This document shows, piece by piece, positions 1 to 8,272 of a stretch of 64,000 bases of DNA. The notes below the pieces were generated by a model. That model was not told the DNA's origin and made no database searches. It saw only the letters and a program-made list of their open reading frames with translations. Each line of letters opens with the position of its first letter. Within the stretch, counting starts at the first letter, position 1. The translations under genes were made by a program, and so were the position numbers. The DNA is from Scopulibacillus daqui (lineage in GTDB: Bacteria > Bacillota > Bacilli > Bacillales > Sporolactobacillaceae), in NCBI RefSeq assembly GCF_016908855.1, contig NZ_JAFBER010000001.1:310001-374000 (forward strand). The letters are read 5' to 3'.

Positions 1-1
1 A

Positions 2-529
2 AGTGCCGATCCTCATTTCTGGCAAGACCCGGTCAGAGCTGAAAAGATGGCAAAAGTCATCGAACAAGAGTTAATTAAGCTTGATCCTAAAGGAAAACAA
101 GCGTACGAGAAAAATTATCACGCTTTAGCCGCTAAATTCAATCAATTAAATCAAGAATATAAAGACGCGCTAAAAAATGTTAAGCGCAAAGATATTATCA
201 CGTCTCATGCGGCGTTTGGCTATTTGGCCGATAGATATGGATTGAAACAAGTGGCGATTTCGGGCATTTCTCCAGATGAAGAGCCAAGTCCAAAGCAAAT
301 CCAGAAAATCATTAACTTTGCGCAAAAGAATCATGTTCGCTATATCATGTTCGAAACATTAGTCAATCCGAAAATCGGAAAAATGGTTGAGGATAAAATC
401 GGAGCTGAGCCGCTGACATTAAATCCAATAGAAAATTTAACCAAAGCGGAGCAACAGAAAGGTGAAGACTATTTCTCAATCATGAAAGAAAATCTCAAAA
501 GCTTGAAAACCGCTTTAGGAAGTGATTAG
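2..529 (+). CDS. znuA: Zn/Mn ABC transporter substrate-binding protein (5' partial)
   Basis: The C-terminal 175 or so residues of a cluster 9 (ZnuA/AdcA) metal-binding protein; the open frame runs off the left edge, so the signal peptide and first metal ligand are outside the window. Visible are the DPHFWQDP motif carrying a metal-ligand His (residues 4-11 of the fragment), a coiled backbone helix, the SHAAFGYLADRYGL segment with a second His, and FETLVNP with the conserved Glu. The last ligand position, usually LDP, reads LNP here. The protein sits outside the membrane and hands metal to the permeases encoded downstream. The next gene starts at or just after the stop. Zinc is more likely than manganese from the similarity to Bacillus YcdH/AdcA, but the sequence does not settle it. 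Confidence 0.88.
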   Translation, partial: SADPHFWQDPVRAEKMAKVIEQELIKLDPKGKQAYEKNYHALAAKFNQLNQEYKDALKNVKRKDIITSHAAFGYLADRYGLKQVAISGISPDEEPSPKQIQKIINFAQKNHVRYIMFETLVNPKIGKMVEDKIGAEPLTLNPIENLTKAEQQKGEDYFSIMKENLKSLKTALGSD

Positions 530-530
530 A

Positions 531-1289
531 ATGACGATTAAAACACCAGTGCTTGATCTAGAAAACGTCTCTTTTTCTTATGATAGAAAACCTGTGCTTG
601 AAGACATTAACTTTGGCATTGAACCCGGTGAATTCGTCGGGTTGGTCGGTCCGAACGGGTCGGGGAAAACGACGCTGATTAAAATTATTCTTGGCTTGCT
701 CAAGGCGAATCATGGCGAAGTTCGGCTGTTCGGCCAGCCGCTTTCAAAGTTTAAGAAGCTATCTTGGATAGGCTATGTTTCCCAGAAGTCCAATAGTTTT
801 AATTCGGGCTTTCCTGCGACGGTCTTTGAAGTTGTGTCAATGGGATTATACAGTCAAATGAAATTTTACAAATGGTTTGGAAAAAAAGAAAGGCTGAAGG
901 TATGGGAAGCCTTAGAGAAAGTCGGTATGGAGGATTACGCCAAACAAAATATCGGCCGTTTGTCGGGAGGCCAGCAGCAGCGCGTTTTTATTGCCAGGGC
1001 GCTCGTCAGAAATCCTAAGCTGCTCATTCTTGATGAACCGACTGTCGGCGTTGATGCAAAATCCGAAAATGCCTTTTATGATTTAATAGAATCCATGCAT
1101 AAAGAAAAGTTAGCTATTTTGCTTGTTTCTCATGATATCGGCACGATTACATCCAAAGTAGATAAAGTGCTTTGTCTTAATAAACGGCTTCATTACCATG
1201 GAGATCCAAAGCAGTTTGAAATGAACAGGCAAGAAATTTTGACTGATGCTTACGGGCAGCATTTTGAACTGCTTGAGCATCATCATTAA
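531..1289 (+). CDS. znuC: Zn/Mn ABC transporter ATP-binding protein
   Basis: ATPase subunit of the metal importer, 252 residues. Walker A is GPNGSGKTT (about residue 41), the signature is LSGGQQQR, Walker B is LLILDEPT followed by a His switch in SHDIG, and the C-terminus is His-rich. I chose the ATG at 531 because AGGA at 517-520 lies 10 bases upstream; a GTG at 522 would add three residues and overlap the previous stop by 8 bases. The gene is the second of a four-gene operon and drives uptake of the metal bound by the upstream lipoprotein. Family membership is certain; the metal is inferred. Confidence 0.92.
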   Translation: MTIKTPVLDLENVSFSYDRKPVLEDINFGIEPGEFVGLVGPNGSGKTTLIKIILGLLKANHGEVRLFGQPLSKFKKLSWIGYVSQKSNSFNSGFPATVFEVVSMGLYSQMKFYKWFGKKERLKVWEALEKVGMEDYAKQNIGRLSGGQQQRVFIARALVRNPKLLILDEPTVGVDAKSENAFYDLIESMHKEKLAILLVSHDIGTITSKVDKVLCLNKRLHYHGDPKQFEMNRQEILTDAYGQHFELLEHHH

Positions 1290-1301
1290 GGGTGAACGGC
1301 T

Positions 1302-2186
1302 ATGCTTCAAGACATTTTACAAGTTGATTTTTTACGGTATGCTTTCTTGTCAGGGATAATGATTGGGATAATATGTCCGGTTATCGGTGTATTTATTGTT
1401 TTGCGCAAGATGTCCTTGATGGCTGATGGGATGTCGCATATGGCTTTATCAGGTATAGCGGCAGGTCTTGCCTTGCAAAGATACCTTCCGTTTCTTTATT
1501 TTATCAATCCATTTTATATCGGCATGTTATTTTCAGTGCTCGGTTCGTTTTGCATCCGTCCCTTGATGAAGCTGTACCCTTTTTATAGAGAGTTTGTTAT
1601 TCCTATTATTCTGGCATCGGCCATCGGTCTCAGTGTTGTCTTTATTAGTTTGGCTGATGCCTTTAATAAAGATTTGTTCGGCTACTTGTTCGGCAGCTTG
1701 ATTACAATCTCCCATACCGATTTTCTGGTTGTTTTAATTGTGCTCGTTATTGTGCTGGGGTTTGTGATTTTATGTTACAAACCGCTTTTGATTTTAACGT
1801 TTGATGAAGAAGGATCGCTTGTTTCTAAAAGGGGAAAACAAGTGACAGATATTTTATTTACGATGATCGTCGCTCTTGTTGTTTCTGTCACGATGAATAT
1901 TGTTGGCGTTCTTCTGGTGTCTGCGATGATGATCATTCCAGTCGCAAAAGGCATGCAGTTAGCCAAAAGTTTTAAGCAAGTATTTATTTATTCAATCATC
2001 TTTGCCGAATTCGATATTATAGGCGGTCTTGTGGTCTCTTATCAATTTAACTGGTCAACAGGGGGAACGATTGTTGTTCTTGCCTTTGTTCTATTTATGA
2101 TTGTTTTGCTTATTAAAAAGACCGTTCAATCAATAAGCCGCTCAAAACCAGTCAGTTATTCAAGCGACGAAACGGTAAAATTTTAA
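1302..2186 (+). CDS. znuB: Zn/Mn ABC transporter permease (ABC-3 family)
   Basis: Polytopic membrane protein of 294 residues, about eight hydrophobic segments, typical of the ABC-3 (ZnuB/MntC) family. The conserved MADGMSHMALSGIAAG loop (residues 41-56) and the EEGSL...GKQ cytoplasmic stretch that contacts the ATPase are present. The start follows an AAGGGTGAA ribosome site 12 bases after the ATPase stop. It is followed 18 bases later by a second, clearly related but divergent permease gene, so the importer probably uses a permease heterodimer as in the B. subtilis mntABCD operon. Confidence 0.9.
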   Translation: MLQDILQVDFLRYAFLSGIMIGIICPVIGVFIVLRKMSLMADGMSHMALSGIAAGLALQRYLPFLYFINPFYIGMLFSVLGSFCIRPLMKLYPFYREFVIPIILASAIGLSVVFISLADAFNKDLFGYLFGSLITISHTDFLVVLIVLVIVLGFVILCYKPLLILTFDEEGSLVSKRGKQVTDILFTMIVALVVSVTMNIVGVLLVSAMMIIPVAKGMQLAKSFKQVFIYSIIFAEFDIIGGLVVSYQFNWSTGGTIVVLAFVLFMIVLLIKKTVQSISRSKPVSYSSDETVKF

Positions 2187-2204
2187 TTATTGGTGGGAAG
2201 TCAA

Positions 2205-3062
2205 GTGATTGAGTTCTTTCAAAATTTATCATTTATGAAAACAGCCTTTTTAGTAGGTATCTTAATAGGCGGGATAACCCCGCTGATCGGTGTTTTTATT
2301 TTTGCGAGAAGGCTGCCGCATATTAGTGAATCGCTCTCGCAAATGAATCTGGCAGGGGTTGCGATTGGTTCAACAATCGGTTCGGCTGTACCGTATTTAA
2401 GCGGCATTAATCCCCGGATTTATGGTGTCATATTTGCTCTTATCGGCGCTTTCCTTGTTGAATTATTAAGGAAGGTTTTCCGGGATTTTTCTGATATGAG
2501 CATTCCGATTATTTTAAGCTTCGGCACTGGTCTTGGCGCGCTTTTTTTCAGCATTCTGCACGGATTCAATGCCGATTTCTTTAATTACTTATTTGGCAGC
2601 CTGATTGCTGTCAACCAAAGCGATTTAAATAACACGCTCATCATCAGTTTTATCGTTGTGATTATTCTGTTAATCTTTTACAGGCCGCTGTTGTTAATTA
2701 CTTTTGATGCCGAATATGCGCAAGTCACGGGTATTCGCAAAAAATGGATTGATGCCATTTTTATGGTGCTTATGGCGCTGACAATATCGGTATCTGTTCA
2801 GGCTGTGGGTGTGATGCTTGTAACCGGAATGATGACGCTGCCGATTGCCACGGCAATATTTATAGGAAAAAGCTTCAAATCAGTCATTTTCCTGTCCATT
2901 ATTTTCGGAGAAGCAGCGGTATTAATAGGCTTGGTTTTATCTTATTATTTAAGCATCGCCACAGGCGGAGCGATTATTACTTTTTCATTGCTGTGTTTCT
3001 TGCTTGTTATTGGTGTGAAGCATATCTATCGTATGAGTATGAGACGGCATATACAAAAATAA
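2205..3062 (+). CDS. Second Zn/Mn ABC transporter permease (ABC-3 family)
   Basis: Second ABC-3 permease, 285 residues with about eight membrane segments. It shares with its upstream neighbour the ISESLSQMNLAGVAIG loop and the DAEYAQVTG coupling segment but is otherwise divergent, so it is a paralog and not a recent duplicate. I prefer the GTG at 2205, which has GGTGGG seven bases upstream; the frame is open to a TTG at 2190 and a GTG at 2193, which lack good ribosome sites. Last gene of the operon, followed directly by a strong hairpin terminator. Two permeases plus one ATPase is the MntABCD arrangement, so manganese cannot be excluded as the substrate. Confidence 0.86.
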   Translation: MIEFFQNLSFMKTAFLVGILIGGITPLIGVFIFARRLPHISESLSQMNLAGVAIGSTIGSAVPYLSGINPRIYGVIFALIGAFLVELLRKVFRDFSDMSIPIILSFGTGLGALFFSILHGFNADFFNYLFGSLIAVNQSDLNNTLIISFIVVIILLIFYRPLLLITFDAEYAQVTGIRKKWIDAIFMVLMALTISVSVQAVGVMLVTGMMTLPIATAIFIGKSFKSVIFLSIIFGEAAVLIGLVLSYYLSIATGGAIITFSLLCFLLVIGVKHIYRMSMRRHIQK

Positions 3063-3064
3063 TG

Positions 3065-3100
3065 AAAACACCTCGGCTGTTTCCGGAACCGAGGTGTTTT
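3065..3100. terminator. Bidirectional intrinsic terminator
   Basis: A perfect 12-bp stem, AAAACACCTCGG with CCGAGGTGTTTT, closes a 12-base loop. Because the stem starts with A4 and ends with T4 it can serve both the metal-transport operon on the plus strand and the convergent glycosyltransferase on the minus strand. Confidence 0.85.
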
Positions 3101-3128
3101 CTATTGCTTTATTTGCCTTTATGTATGA

Positions 3129-4313
3129 TTAAATGGATTCAAAGGAAAATAATTGCCGTATACGAAGTGCGGATTTATGAGACATGGCTTTTAGTATGAC
3201 TTGAACGGCTAGACTTGCCGCATTGCGCTGCTGCTTTAAATCTTGGATGTTTCTTTGGATCATCGATATTAATTCCGGGTGAGTTAACAGTTGAATCATT
3301 TTCGCATATAGATCGTGTTCGTCTTTTGCCAGCAAGGCCGCTTTTCTGTCTATCACGAAATTGGTATTATCCTGCTCTTGTCCGCCAATTGATTTATACA
3401 GCAAAAGCGGCAAGTTCATAGCGATGGCTTCGGAAACGGTTAATCCGCCTGCTTTTGACACCATAAAATCGGAAACAGCCATCAATTCCTCTATGTAGTC
3501 AACATATCCGGTTATAACGAGATGGTGTTTAGAAGATTCCAATTGCTGTTTCATTCGCTGATATAGTCGATGGTTATGTCCGCATGTGATAATGAACTGT
3601 ATTTTAAAAGGCATTCGCTCCATTAATTTCAAAGCTGGAATGATATCTTTTATAATACCGTATCCCCCTCCGCTAATTAAAACAGTAGGAAGATTTTCAT
3701 CAAGTTGATGTTTTTTCTTCAAAGCCTGCTGATTAAAATGATTTGAAAATTTAGGATTAATAGGTATGCCAGTGACTTTAATCCGCTCTTTATCAATCCC
3801 TAATTTTTGCAGGCCTTGACTGACAACAGCTGATCCAACGAGATAAATATCGGTTGTTTTGTAAATCCAGTAACTGTGGACAGTATGGTCTGTAATGACT
3901 GTGACTGTAGGAATGTCAATCAATCCATATTCTTTAAGGGTTGCTATCATCCCTGCAGCAATGGGGCAAGTACAAACAATGATTTCAGGCTGTATATCTG
4001 AGATGATTTCAAACACATGATCTATTCCCAAGCGGTTAATGCCTTTAAGAAGCGTTCTTGAATCATTGGGGTAACGGGTTTTTTCATAAATGTAATTATA
4101 GATAGAAGGAAAGACTTTCACGCCTCGAAGAAAAAGATTCCGGCTGATAGATTCTAAAATGGGATGAACTTCTTTTGCCGGATCGATGATAGTCACATGA
4201 ATATCTGTATATTTATGATTAAAAGCTTCTTTAATTGCCAAAGCAGCTTGCTTATGTCCTTCTCCGTAATGTCCTGCTAGTATCAGTATCTCGCTCTTTT
4301 CACTGTTAGACAT
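3129..4313 (-). CDS. MGDG-synthase-type glycosyltransferase (YkoN/UgtP-like)
   Basis: A GT28-type transferase of 394 residues. The N-terminal MGDG-synthase domain begins LILAGHYGEGHKQAA (glycine loop for lipid acceptor binding), and the C-terminal domain carries ISGGGYG and the nucleotide-sugar site KAGGLTVSEAIAMNLPLLLY followed by GGQEQDN. The family transfers a sugar from a UDP donor to diacylglycerol or a related membrane lipid at the cytoplasmic face. The start at 4313 has GGAG eight bases upstream; an ATG three codons earlier sits too close to that site. A close paralog lies at 5661-6824 in the same orientation with a lysozyme-like gene between them. It resembles B. subtilis YkoN more than UgtP, so glycolipid synthesis is likely but donor and acceptor are unknown. 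Confidence 0.82.
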   Translation of the reverse strand: MSNSEKSEILILAGHYGEGHKQAALAIKEAFNHKYTDIHVTIIDPAKEVHPILESISRNLFLRGVKVFPSIYNYIYEKTRYPNDSRTLLKGINRLGIDHVFEIISDIQPEIIVCTCPIAAGMIATLKEYGLIDIPTVTVITDHTVHSYWIYKTTDIYLVGSAVVSQGLQKLGIDKERIKVTGIPINPKFSNHFNQQALKKKHQLDENLPTVLISGGGYGIIKDIIPALKLMERMPFKIQFIITCGHNHRLYQRMKQQLESSKHHLVITGYVDYIEELMAVSDFMVSKAGGLTVSEAIAMNLPLLLYKSIGGQEQDNTNFVIDRKAALLAKDEHDLYAKMIQLLTHPELISMIQRNIQDLKQQRNAASLAVQVILKAMSHKSALRIRQLFSFESI

Positions 4314-4540
4314 AACATTCACTCCATTGAAAACGAATTCTCATATCATTTGCGGCACGTATATTCAGTCGATATTTTTAATGCTAGGGTATAACTTGTT
4401 AAATATCAAGTCTTTGAATAAATGTGAACGCCCTTTATGTTATTGATAAAAATGTTATAGAAGATTTTCTGCTTGCTGTTCTAATTGCTAGAGTTGGGAC
4501 ATAGTCTTCTAATATCCTATTATCAAACAAGGGTGATAAA

Positions 4541-5461
4541 ATGATTAGGAGATTCTCATCCCAATATTTCTCAGTGCTGTATTTAAAAAAAATGATAGTC
4601 ATAATGGCTGCTGCAATTGTATTTTCCTTTATGGGATTGAGCTTGTTAACGTCATCGCTCGTAAAAAGCCGTTTTGCTTCATTTTCGCTGCACCGATCGT
4701 TTAGTGATATGCCAATAGAGAAGCTCGTCTATATTTTCGGGGAAGAAAATCCGTATTTTGCTACAGACTTGCCCAATAGCCGCCATTTGCTTTCTCTATC
4801 GTCTGGCTTTCTCGAATTTTCGCCTCGTTTTAGTTTAGGCGATATTCGCAGTTTATTGGGCTATGAACTGCCAAATCTGACTTTATATGATACAAAAAAT
4901 ATAAAATTCCCTGAAGAATCGGCATCTGTCATTAAAGAAAAGAAAACCGCCGGCCGACATTTGAAAATATCAGATTCCGAACTGGAGAAGGTTGTACCGC
5001 TGTCTTTAAAAATACAAGACAATCAAAAAAATAATCTCACTGCAAGCACGATCCAATGGCGGCCGCTTGTCACAAAGTATGCCGAAGAGTACGGCGTTGA
5101 ACATGAAGTCCCGATACTGCTTGCAATGATCCAGCAAGAAAGCGGCGGGCGGCTGGAAGATGTTATGCAGTCATCAGAAGCATACTGCGGTTATATCGGG
5201 TGTATTAAAGATCCGAAACTATCGATTAAAGTTGGTGTCAAAACGTTTGCCGAGCGTCTTAAGGAAGCGCATGGAAATATTAAGCTAGCTGTACAATCTT
5301 ATAATTTTGGTCCGGGATTTATTCCGTATGCTGAGAAGAACGGCGGCTATTCTAATGAAGTAGCGGCAACATTCTCCCATATGATGGCCGAAAAAAACGG
5401 ATGGAACAACTATGGAGATATCGACTATGTACAGCATGTACTCCGGTATGATCAAGGTTAA
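4541..5461 (+). CDS. Membrane-anchored lysozyme-like protein
   Basis: 306 residues with one N-terminal membrane segment (about residues 19-41), a linker of roughly 130 residues with no recognisable fold, and a C-terminal lysozyme-like domain of the type found at the N-terminus of CwlT. The domain contains AMIQQESGGRLEDVMQSSE, with the candidate catalytic Glu in QQESGG, followed by GVKTFAERLK and LAVQSYNFGPGFIPY. It would cleave peptidoglycan glycan strands from the outer face of the membrane. Start ATG follows AAGGGTGATA. The gene is divergent from the upstream glycosyltransferase and convergent with the downstream one, so it is probably monocistronic. Confidence 0.75.
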   Translation: MIRRFSSQYFSVLYLKKMIVIMAAAIVFSFMGLSLLTSSLVKSRFASFSLHRSFSDMPIEKLVYIFGEENPYFATDLPNSRHLLSLSSGFLEFSPRFSLGDIRSLLGYELPNLTLYDTKNIKFPEESASVIKEKKTAGRHLKISDSELEKVVPLSLKIQDNQKNNLTASTIQWRPLVTKYAEEYGVEHEVPILLAMIQQESGGRLEDVMQSSEAYCGYIGCIKDPKLSIKVGVKTFAERLKEAHGNIKLAVQSYNFGPGFIPYAEKNGGYSNEVAATFSHMMAEKNGWNNYGDIDYVQHVLRYDQG

Positions 5462-5508
5462 AAAATAGCAGCAAGTCCTTGATTCAGCTGAATTAAAGGA
5501 AATATCAT

Positions 5509-5539
5509 TAAACCCAGGACAGTAACCGCCCTGGGTTTA
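5509..5539. terminator. Hairpin after the lysozyme-like gene
   Basis: TAAACCCAGG pairs perfectly with CCTGGGTTTA around an 11-base loop. There is no strong U tract on the plus strand, so it may act weakly or only as a transcript end; it also lies downstream of the minus-strand genes. Confidence 0.55.
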
Positions 5540-5595
5540 TCTATGGTCCTCAATTTTGTTATAAGGATAGAAAAAGGGCATTTAAGGCCTATATT

Positions 5596-5664
5596 TTATA
5601 ATAGATAAACGGCAAGGAAAATCAGCATAACCAAGAGATGTTTTCCTGCAAAAAGCGTCGTCAT
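5596..5664 (-). CDS. 22-residue hydrophobic micropeptide, overlapping the upstream glycosyltransferase gene
   Basis: A very short frame, starting MTTLFAGKHLLVMLIFLA and ending VYLL. After a Lys-His turn the rest is one hydrophobic helix. Its ATG overlaps the TGA stop of the 5661-6824 glycosyltransferase (ATGA), and a near-consensus ribosome site GGAGGA lies nine bases upstream (plus-strand 5674-5679), inside the end of the glycosyltransferase gene, which would otherwise have no need for it. That combination argues for real, coupled translation. It would be a membrane micropeptide, perhaps a modulator of the enzyme; the function is unknown. I saw no equivalent after the paralog ending at 3129. 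Confidence 0.55.
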   Translation of the reverse strand: MTTLFAGKHLLVMLIFLAVYLL

Positions 5665-6824
5665 AATAAATATTCCTCCGAATATAAGATTTTAGATGGT
5701 TTAGGCAAAGCATTTAATATGACTTGAGCGGCAAGAGATGCTGGATCCTTTCGGGTTTGTATGGCTTGGACATTATTCTGGATCGTTGAAATCAGATCCG
5801 GATTTGTCAGCATTTCGATGATTTTTATATATAAATCTTTATCATCGTTGGCCAGAAGCGCTGCTTTTCTATTCACTAAAAATTTTGTGTTATCCTTTTC
5901 TTGTCCCCCGATCGGCTTGTACAACAACATGGGAAGTGCCATCATAACAGCTTCAGAAACAGTTAATCCGCCGGCCTTTGTAATCATAATATCCGAAACA
6001 GCCATCAATTCTTCCATATAATCTACAAAACCGGTAACGAAGATATCATGCTTTGAATGCTCCATTTGTTGTTTAATGCGATGATAAAGACGGCGGTTGT
6101 GTCCGCAGGTGATAATCATCTGTATTTTGAAGGGGATTTTTTCTAAAACCTTCAATGTGGAAAGGATGCCTTTTAAAATGCCGCATCCTCCTCCGCTGAT
6201 CAAAATCGTAGGCAGTGCATCTTTTAAACCGTATTTTTCTTTTAGGCTGCGGCGATTAAAATGATCGGAAAATTTAGGGTTAATAGGTATCCCTGTGACT
6301 TTAATATTTTCTCCGTTAATGCCTAGCTTTTTTAAACCTTGCCGGACACCTTCGGAGCCCGCAATATAAATATCGGTGTTTTGGTAGACCCAATAGCTGT
6401 GAACCGTATGATCTGTTATAACGGTCACTGTTGGAACATCTATTAAACCATATTCTTTAAGAGTTGACATAATCCCGGCCGCAATCGGGCATGTACTGAC
6501 GATAACATCGGGGTCGATGTGTGACACCAATCCAAAAACGCGGTTAACCCCGATTCGATTTAAGCCTTTTAACATCATACCCGCATAATTGAGATAACGC
6601 GTTTTTTCGTAAAAATAATGATATAGGGAAGGAAATATTTTGACGCCGTTTATAAAAAAGCGCCGGCTGACCGAATCTAAGAAAGGATGCGTTTCTTTTG
6701 CCGGGTCGATAATTGTGACTTGGGCATTGGTGCGCTTATGATCAATCGCTTTTTTAATAGCTAAGGCAGCTTGCTTATGTCCTTCGCCGTAATGCCCTGT
6801 CAGTATAAGAATTTTATTTGGCAT
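5661..6824 (-). CDS. MGDG-synthase-type glycosyltransferase, second copy (YkoN/UgtP-like)
   Basis: 387 residues, same architecture as the copy at 3129-4313: LILTGHYGEGHKQAALAIKKA at the N-terminus, ISGGGCG in the middle and KAGGLTVSEAVMMALPMLLYKPIGGQEKDN at the nucleotide-sugar site. Long runs are identical between the two copies, so they are paralogs from a local duplication. The start at 6824 is set by GGAG eight bases upstream; the frame stays open for 41 further codons with no ribosome site. Probably a glycolipid glucosyltransferase acting at the inner membrane face. A 22-codon frame overlaps its stop. Confidence 0.82.
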   Translation of the reverse strand: MPNKILILTGHYGEGHKQAALAIKKAIDHKRTNAQVTIIDPAKETHPFLDSVSRRFFINGVKIFPSLYHYFYEKTRYLNYAGMMLKGLNRIGVNRVFGLVSHIDPDVIVSTCPIAAGIMSTLKEYGLIDVPTVTVITDHTVHSYWVYQNTDIYIAGSEGVRQGLKKLGINGENIKVTGIPINPKFSDHFNRRSLKEKYGLKDALPTILISGGGCGILKGILSTLKVLEKIPFKIQMIITCGHNRRLYHRIKQQMEHSKHDIFVTGFVDYMEELMAVSDIMITKAGGLTVSEAVMMALPMLLYKPIGGQEKDNTKFLVNRKAALLANDDKDLYIKIIEMLTNPDLISTIQNNVQAIQTRKDPASLAAQVILNALPKPSKILYSEEYLL

Positions 6825-7211
6825 GTCTTTCACTCCAATGATTGCAATTTCTGTTGAAATAACCATTTTGAATGTCCAGTTCTCATTGAAAATGCATATA
6901 TAGTCTTTTTTAGGAGGACAAACAAGACCGATATGGGCATCAAGCACCGGGCTTTGTTTTTGTACAGAAATGCCTGTTTCCCGGACTTTTTGAACATCCC
7001 CTCTTAAATAGACTGTGATTCGGCATTAAAAGTTTATACAAACCATTATTTTTTTGAATTCAAGAACCAGATTCTAAAGAATAAGGGCTATTTTTAAATA
7101 TACTTTTTGTAGTATAAAATGTTATTGAACTTTTATCGTATGTTTTATGTCTATTTATTTAGAACCGGTTTGAGATTAGGAACTTGAATCGAAGACAGAG
7201 GATGAATACGT
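6825..7211. other. Divergent intergenic region, 387 bp
   Basis: Holds the promoters of the glycosyltransferase (minus) and the ECF sigma operon (plus). It is AT-rich, and the only signal I can point to is the ECF-type promoter at 7126-7153. I see no additional gene. Confidence 0.5.
7126..7153 (+). promoter_or_regulatory. Candidate ECF autoregulatory promoter
   Basis: TGAAC at 7126-7130, followed by a T run, then a 17-base spacer and TGTC at 7148-7151. This is close to the ECF consensus TGAAC...CGTC, with one mismatch in the -10 element. It lies about 60 bases before the sigma gene, where autoregulation would be expected. Confidence 0.4.
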
Positions 7212-7760
7212 GTGGATCAGGAACTGTTCCAATTAATTCAGCAAGCTAAGCGGGGCAACCAAGACGCTTTTTCAGAATTAGTAAAAAAATATAAAGGACA
7301 GGTTTTCCGCCATGCATATGCGATGGTTAATGATCGGATGGAGGCTGAAGATATTGCGCAAGAAGCATTTGTAAAGGCTTATTTTTACTTGCCAAAGCTG
7401 GGAAAAGAGTATGCGTTTGTTTCATGGCTTACACGTATTGTGACGAATTTGTGCCATGATAGTTTGAAAAGGCAAAATAAAAAGAAGATGATTTTTCAAA
7501 CAGAGAATGAAGCGCCTCATCAGCTGTCTAATCCAAAATCCGACATGGAACATACGCAGCTCAAGTTAACGATCAATGAGGCGTTGCAGAAATTATCTGA
7601 AGAGCAGCGAACAGCCCTTATTTTAAGAGATATGAGAGGATATTCATATAGTGAAATTGCCGATATATTAAATATCCCGCTCGGAACCGTTAAATCAAGA
7701 ATAAATATAGCGCGGGCGAGTTTAAAGAGAGAAATGACAAGGGGTGATGAACATGCATGA
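7212..7760 (+). CDS. ECF-type RNA polymerase sigma factor
   Basis: 182 residues with sigma-70 region 2 (DAFSELVKKYKGQVFRHAY...EDIAQEAFVKAYFYL...WLTRIVTNLCHD) and region 4 (LQKLSEEQRTALILRDMRGYSYSEIADILNIPLGTVKSRINIARASLK). Regions 1.1 and 3 are absent, as in ECF factors of the SigW/SigX group. GTG start with AGAGG ten bases upstream. The stop overlaps the anti-sigma gene, and a membrane-protein gene follows. It presumably redirects transcription during envelope stress. I cannot assign it to a named B. subtilis sigma factor. Confidence 0.9.
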   Translation: MDQELFQLIQQAKRGNQDAFSELVKKYKGQVFRHAYAMVNDRMEAEDIAQEAFVKAYFYLPKLGKEYAFVSWLTRIVTNLCHDSLKRQNKKKMIFQTENEAPHQLSNPKSDMEHTQLKLTINEALQKLSEEQRTALILRDMRGYSYSEIADILNIPLGTVKSRINIARASLKREMTRGDEHA

Positions 7761-8259
7761 ATATATGGGAGAGCTTCTGTCGCCATATATTGATGATGAG
7801 CTTAATGGCGAAGAGCGAAGATTAGTTGAAGATCATATCAAAACATGCAAACAGTGCCAAGAAGAAGTTGAAGAACTCCGCTTTCTTAAGGCGCAAATGC
7901 AGTCTTTTTATCAAGGCATTGACATTCCCGATATCAGCTTCGAGGAAGCAGTCATAAGAAAAATTCAAACAATAGAGCAAGAACAGCAGGAAGTTTTCAG
8001 TTGGAAATTTTGGGCCGCTCTTGCTGTCGGGATGTGTGTCATTATCTCTGTTTTATTGACTTTATCTCCTTTCCTATATGCCTGCATAAGGGTTTTATAT
8101 ACTTTATTCAACGTCGGTGCGAGAATTGCCCATGCTGTCATGATCATAGCGTTAGATATGCCTTATTTGACAGGGGCGCTTATTATTACGACTTTAATTT
8201 TGATTATTATTTCAGGATGGTCCGTCAGCCGTCTGTTAGGTACGAAAACAACAGGGTGA
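7753..8259 (+). CDS. Zinc-finger (ZAS/zf-HC2) transmembrane anti-sigma factor
   Basis: 168 residues. The N-terminus holds the ZAS motif HIKTCKQC (His-x3-Cys-x2-Cys) preceded by the LLSPYIDDELNGEERRLVEDH helix, which binds cognate ECF sigma factors. Three hydrophobic segments follow (roughly residues 85-110, 118-135 and 140-162), so it is a membrane-held anti-sigma. Start ATG at 7753 is served by AAGGGGTG; upstream in-frame GTG/ATG codons at 7744 and 7747 sit inside that site. It overlaps the sigma gene by 8 bases, indicating coupled, near-stoichiometric synthesis. Confidence 0.88.
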   Translation: MHEYMGELLSPYIDDELNGEERRLVEDHIKTCKQCQEEVEELRFLKAQMQSFYQGIDIPDISFEEAVIRKIQTIEQEQQEVFSWKFWAALAVGMCVIISVLLTLSPFLYACIRVLYTLFNVGARIAHAVMIIALDMPYLTGALIITTLILIIISGWSVSRLLGTKTTG

Positions 8260-8272
8260 AAAGGTGAGTGAA

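Noticed and set aside
2993-3421. Plus-strand open frames across the first terminator and the 3' end of the glycosyltransferase.
   Set aside because: They lie antisense to a strongly supported coding region and across a terminator, with no ribosome sites.
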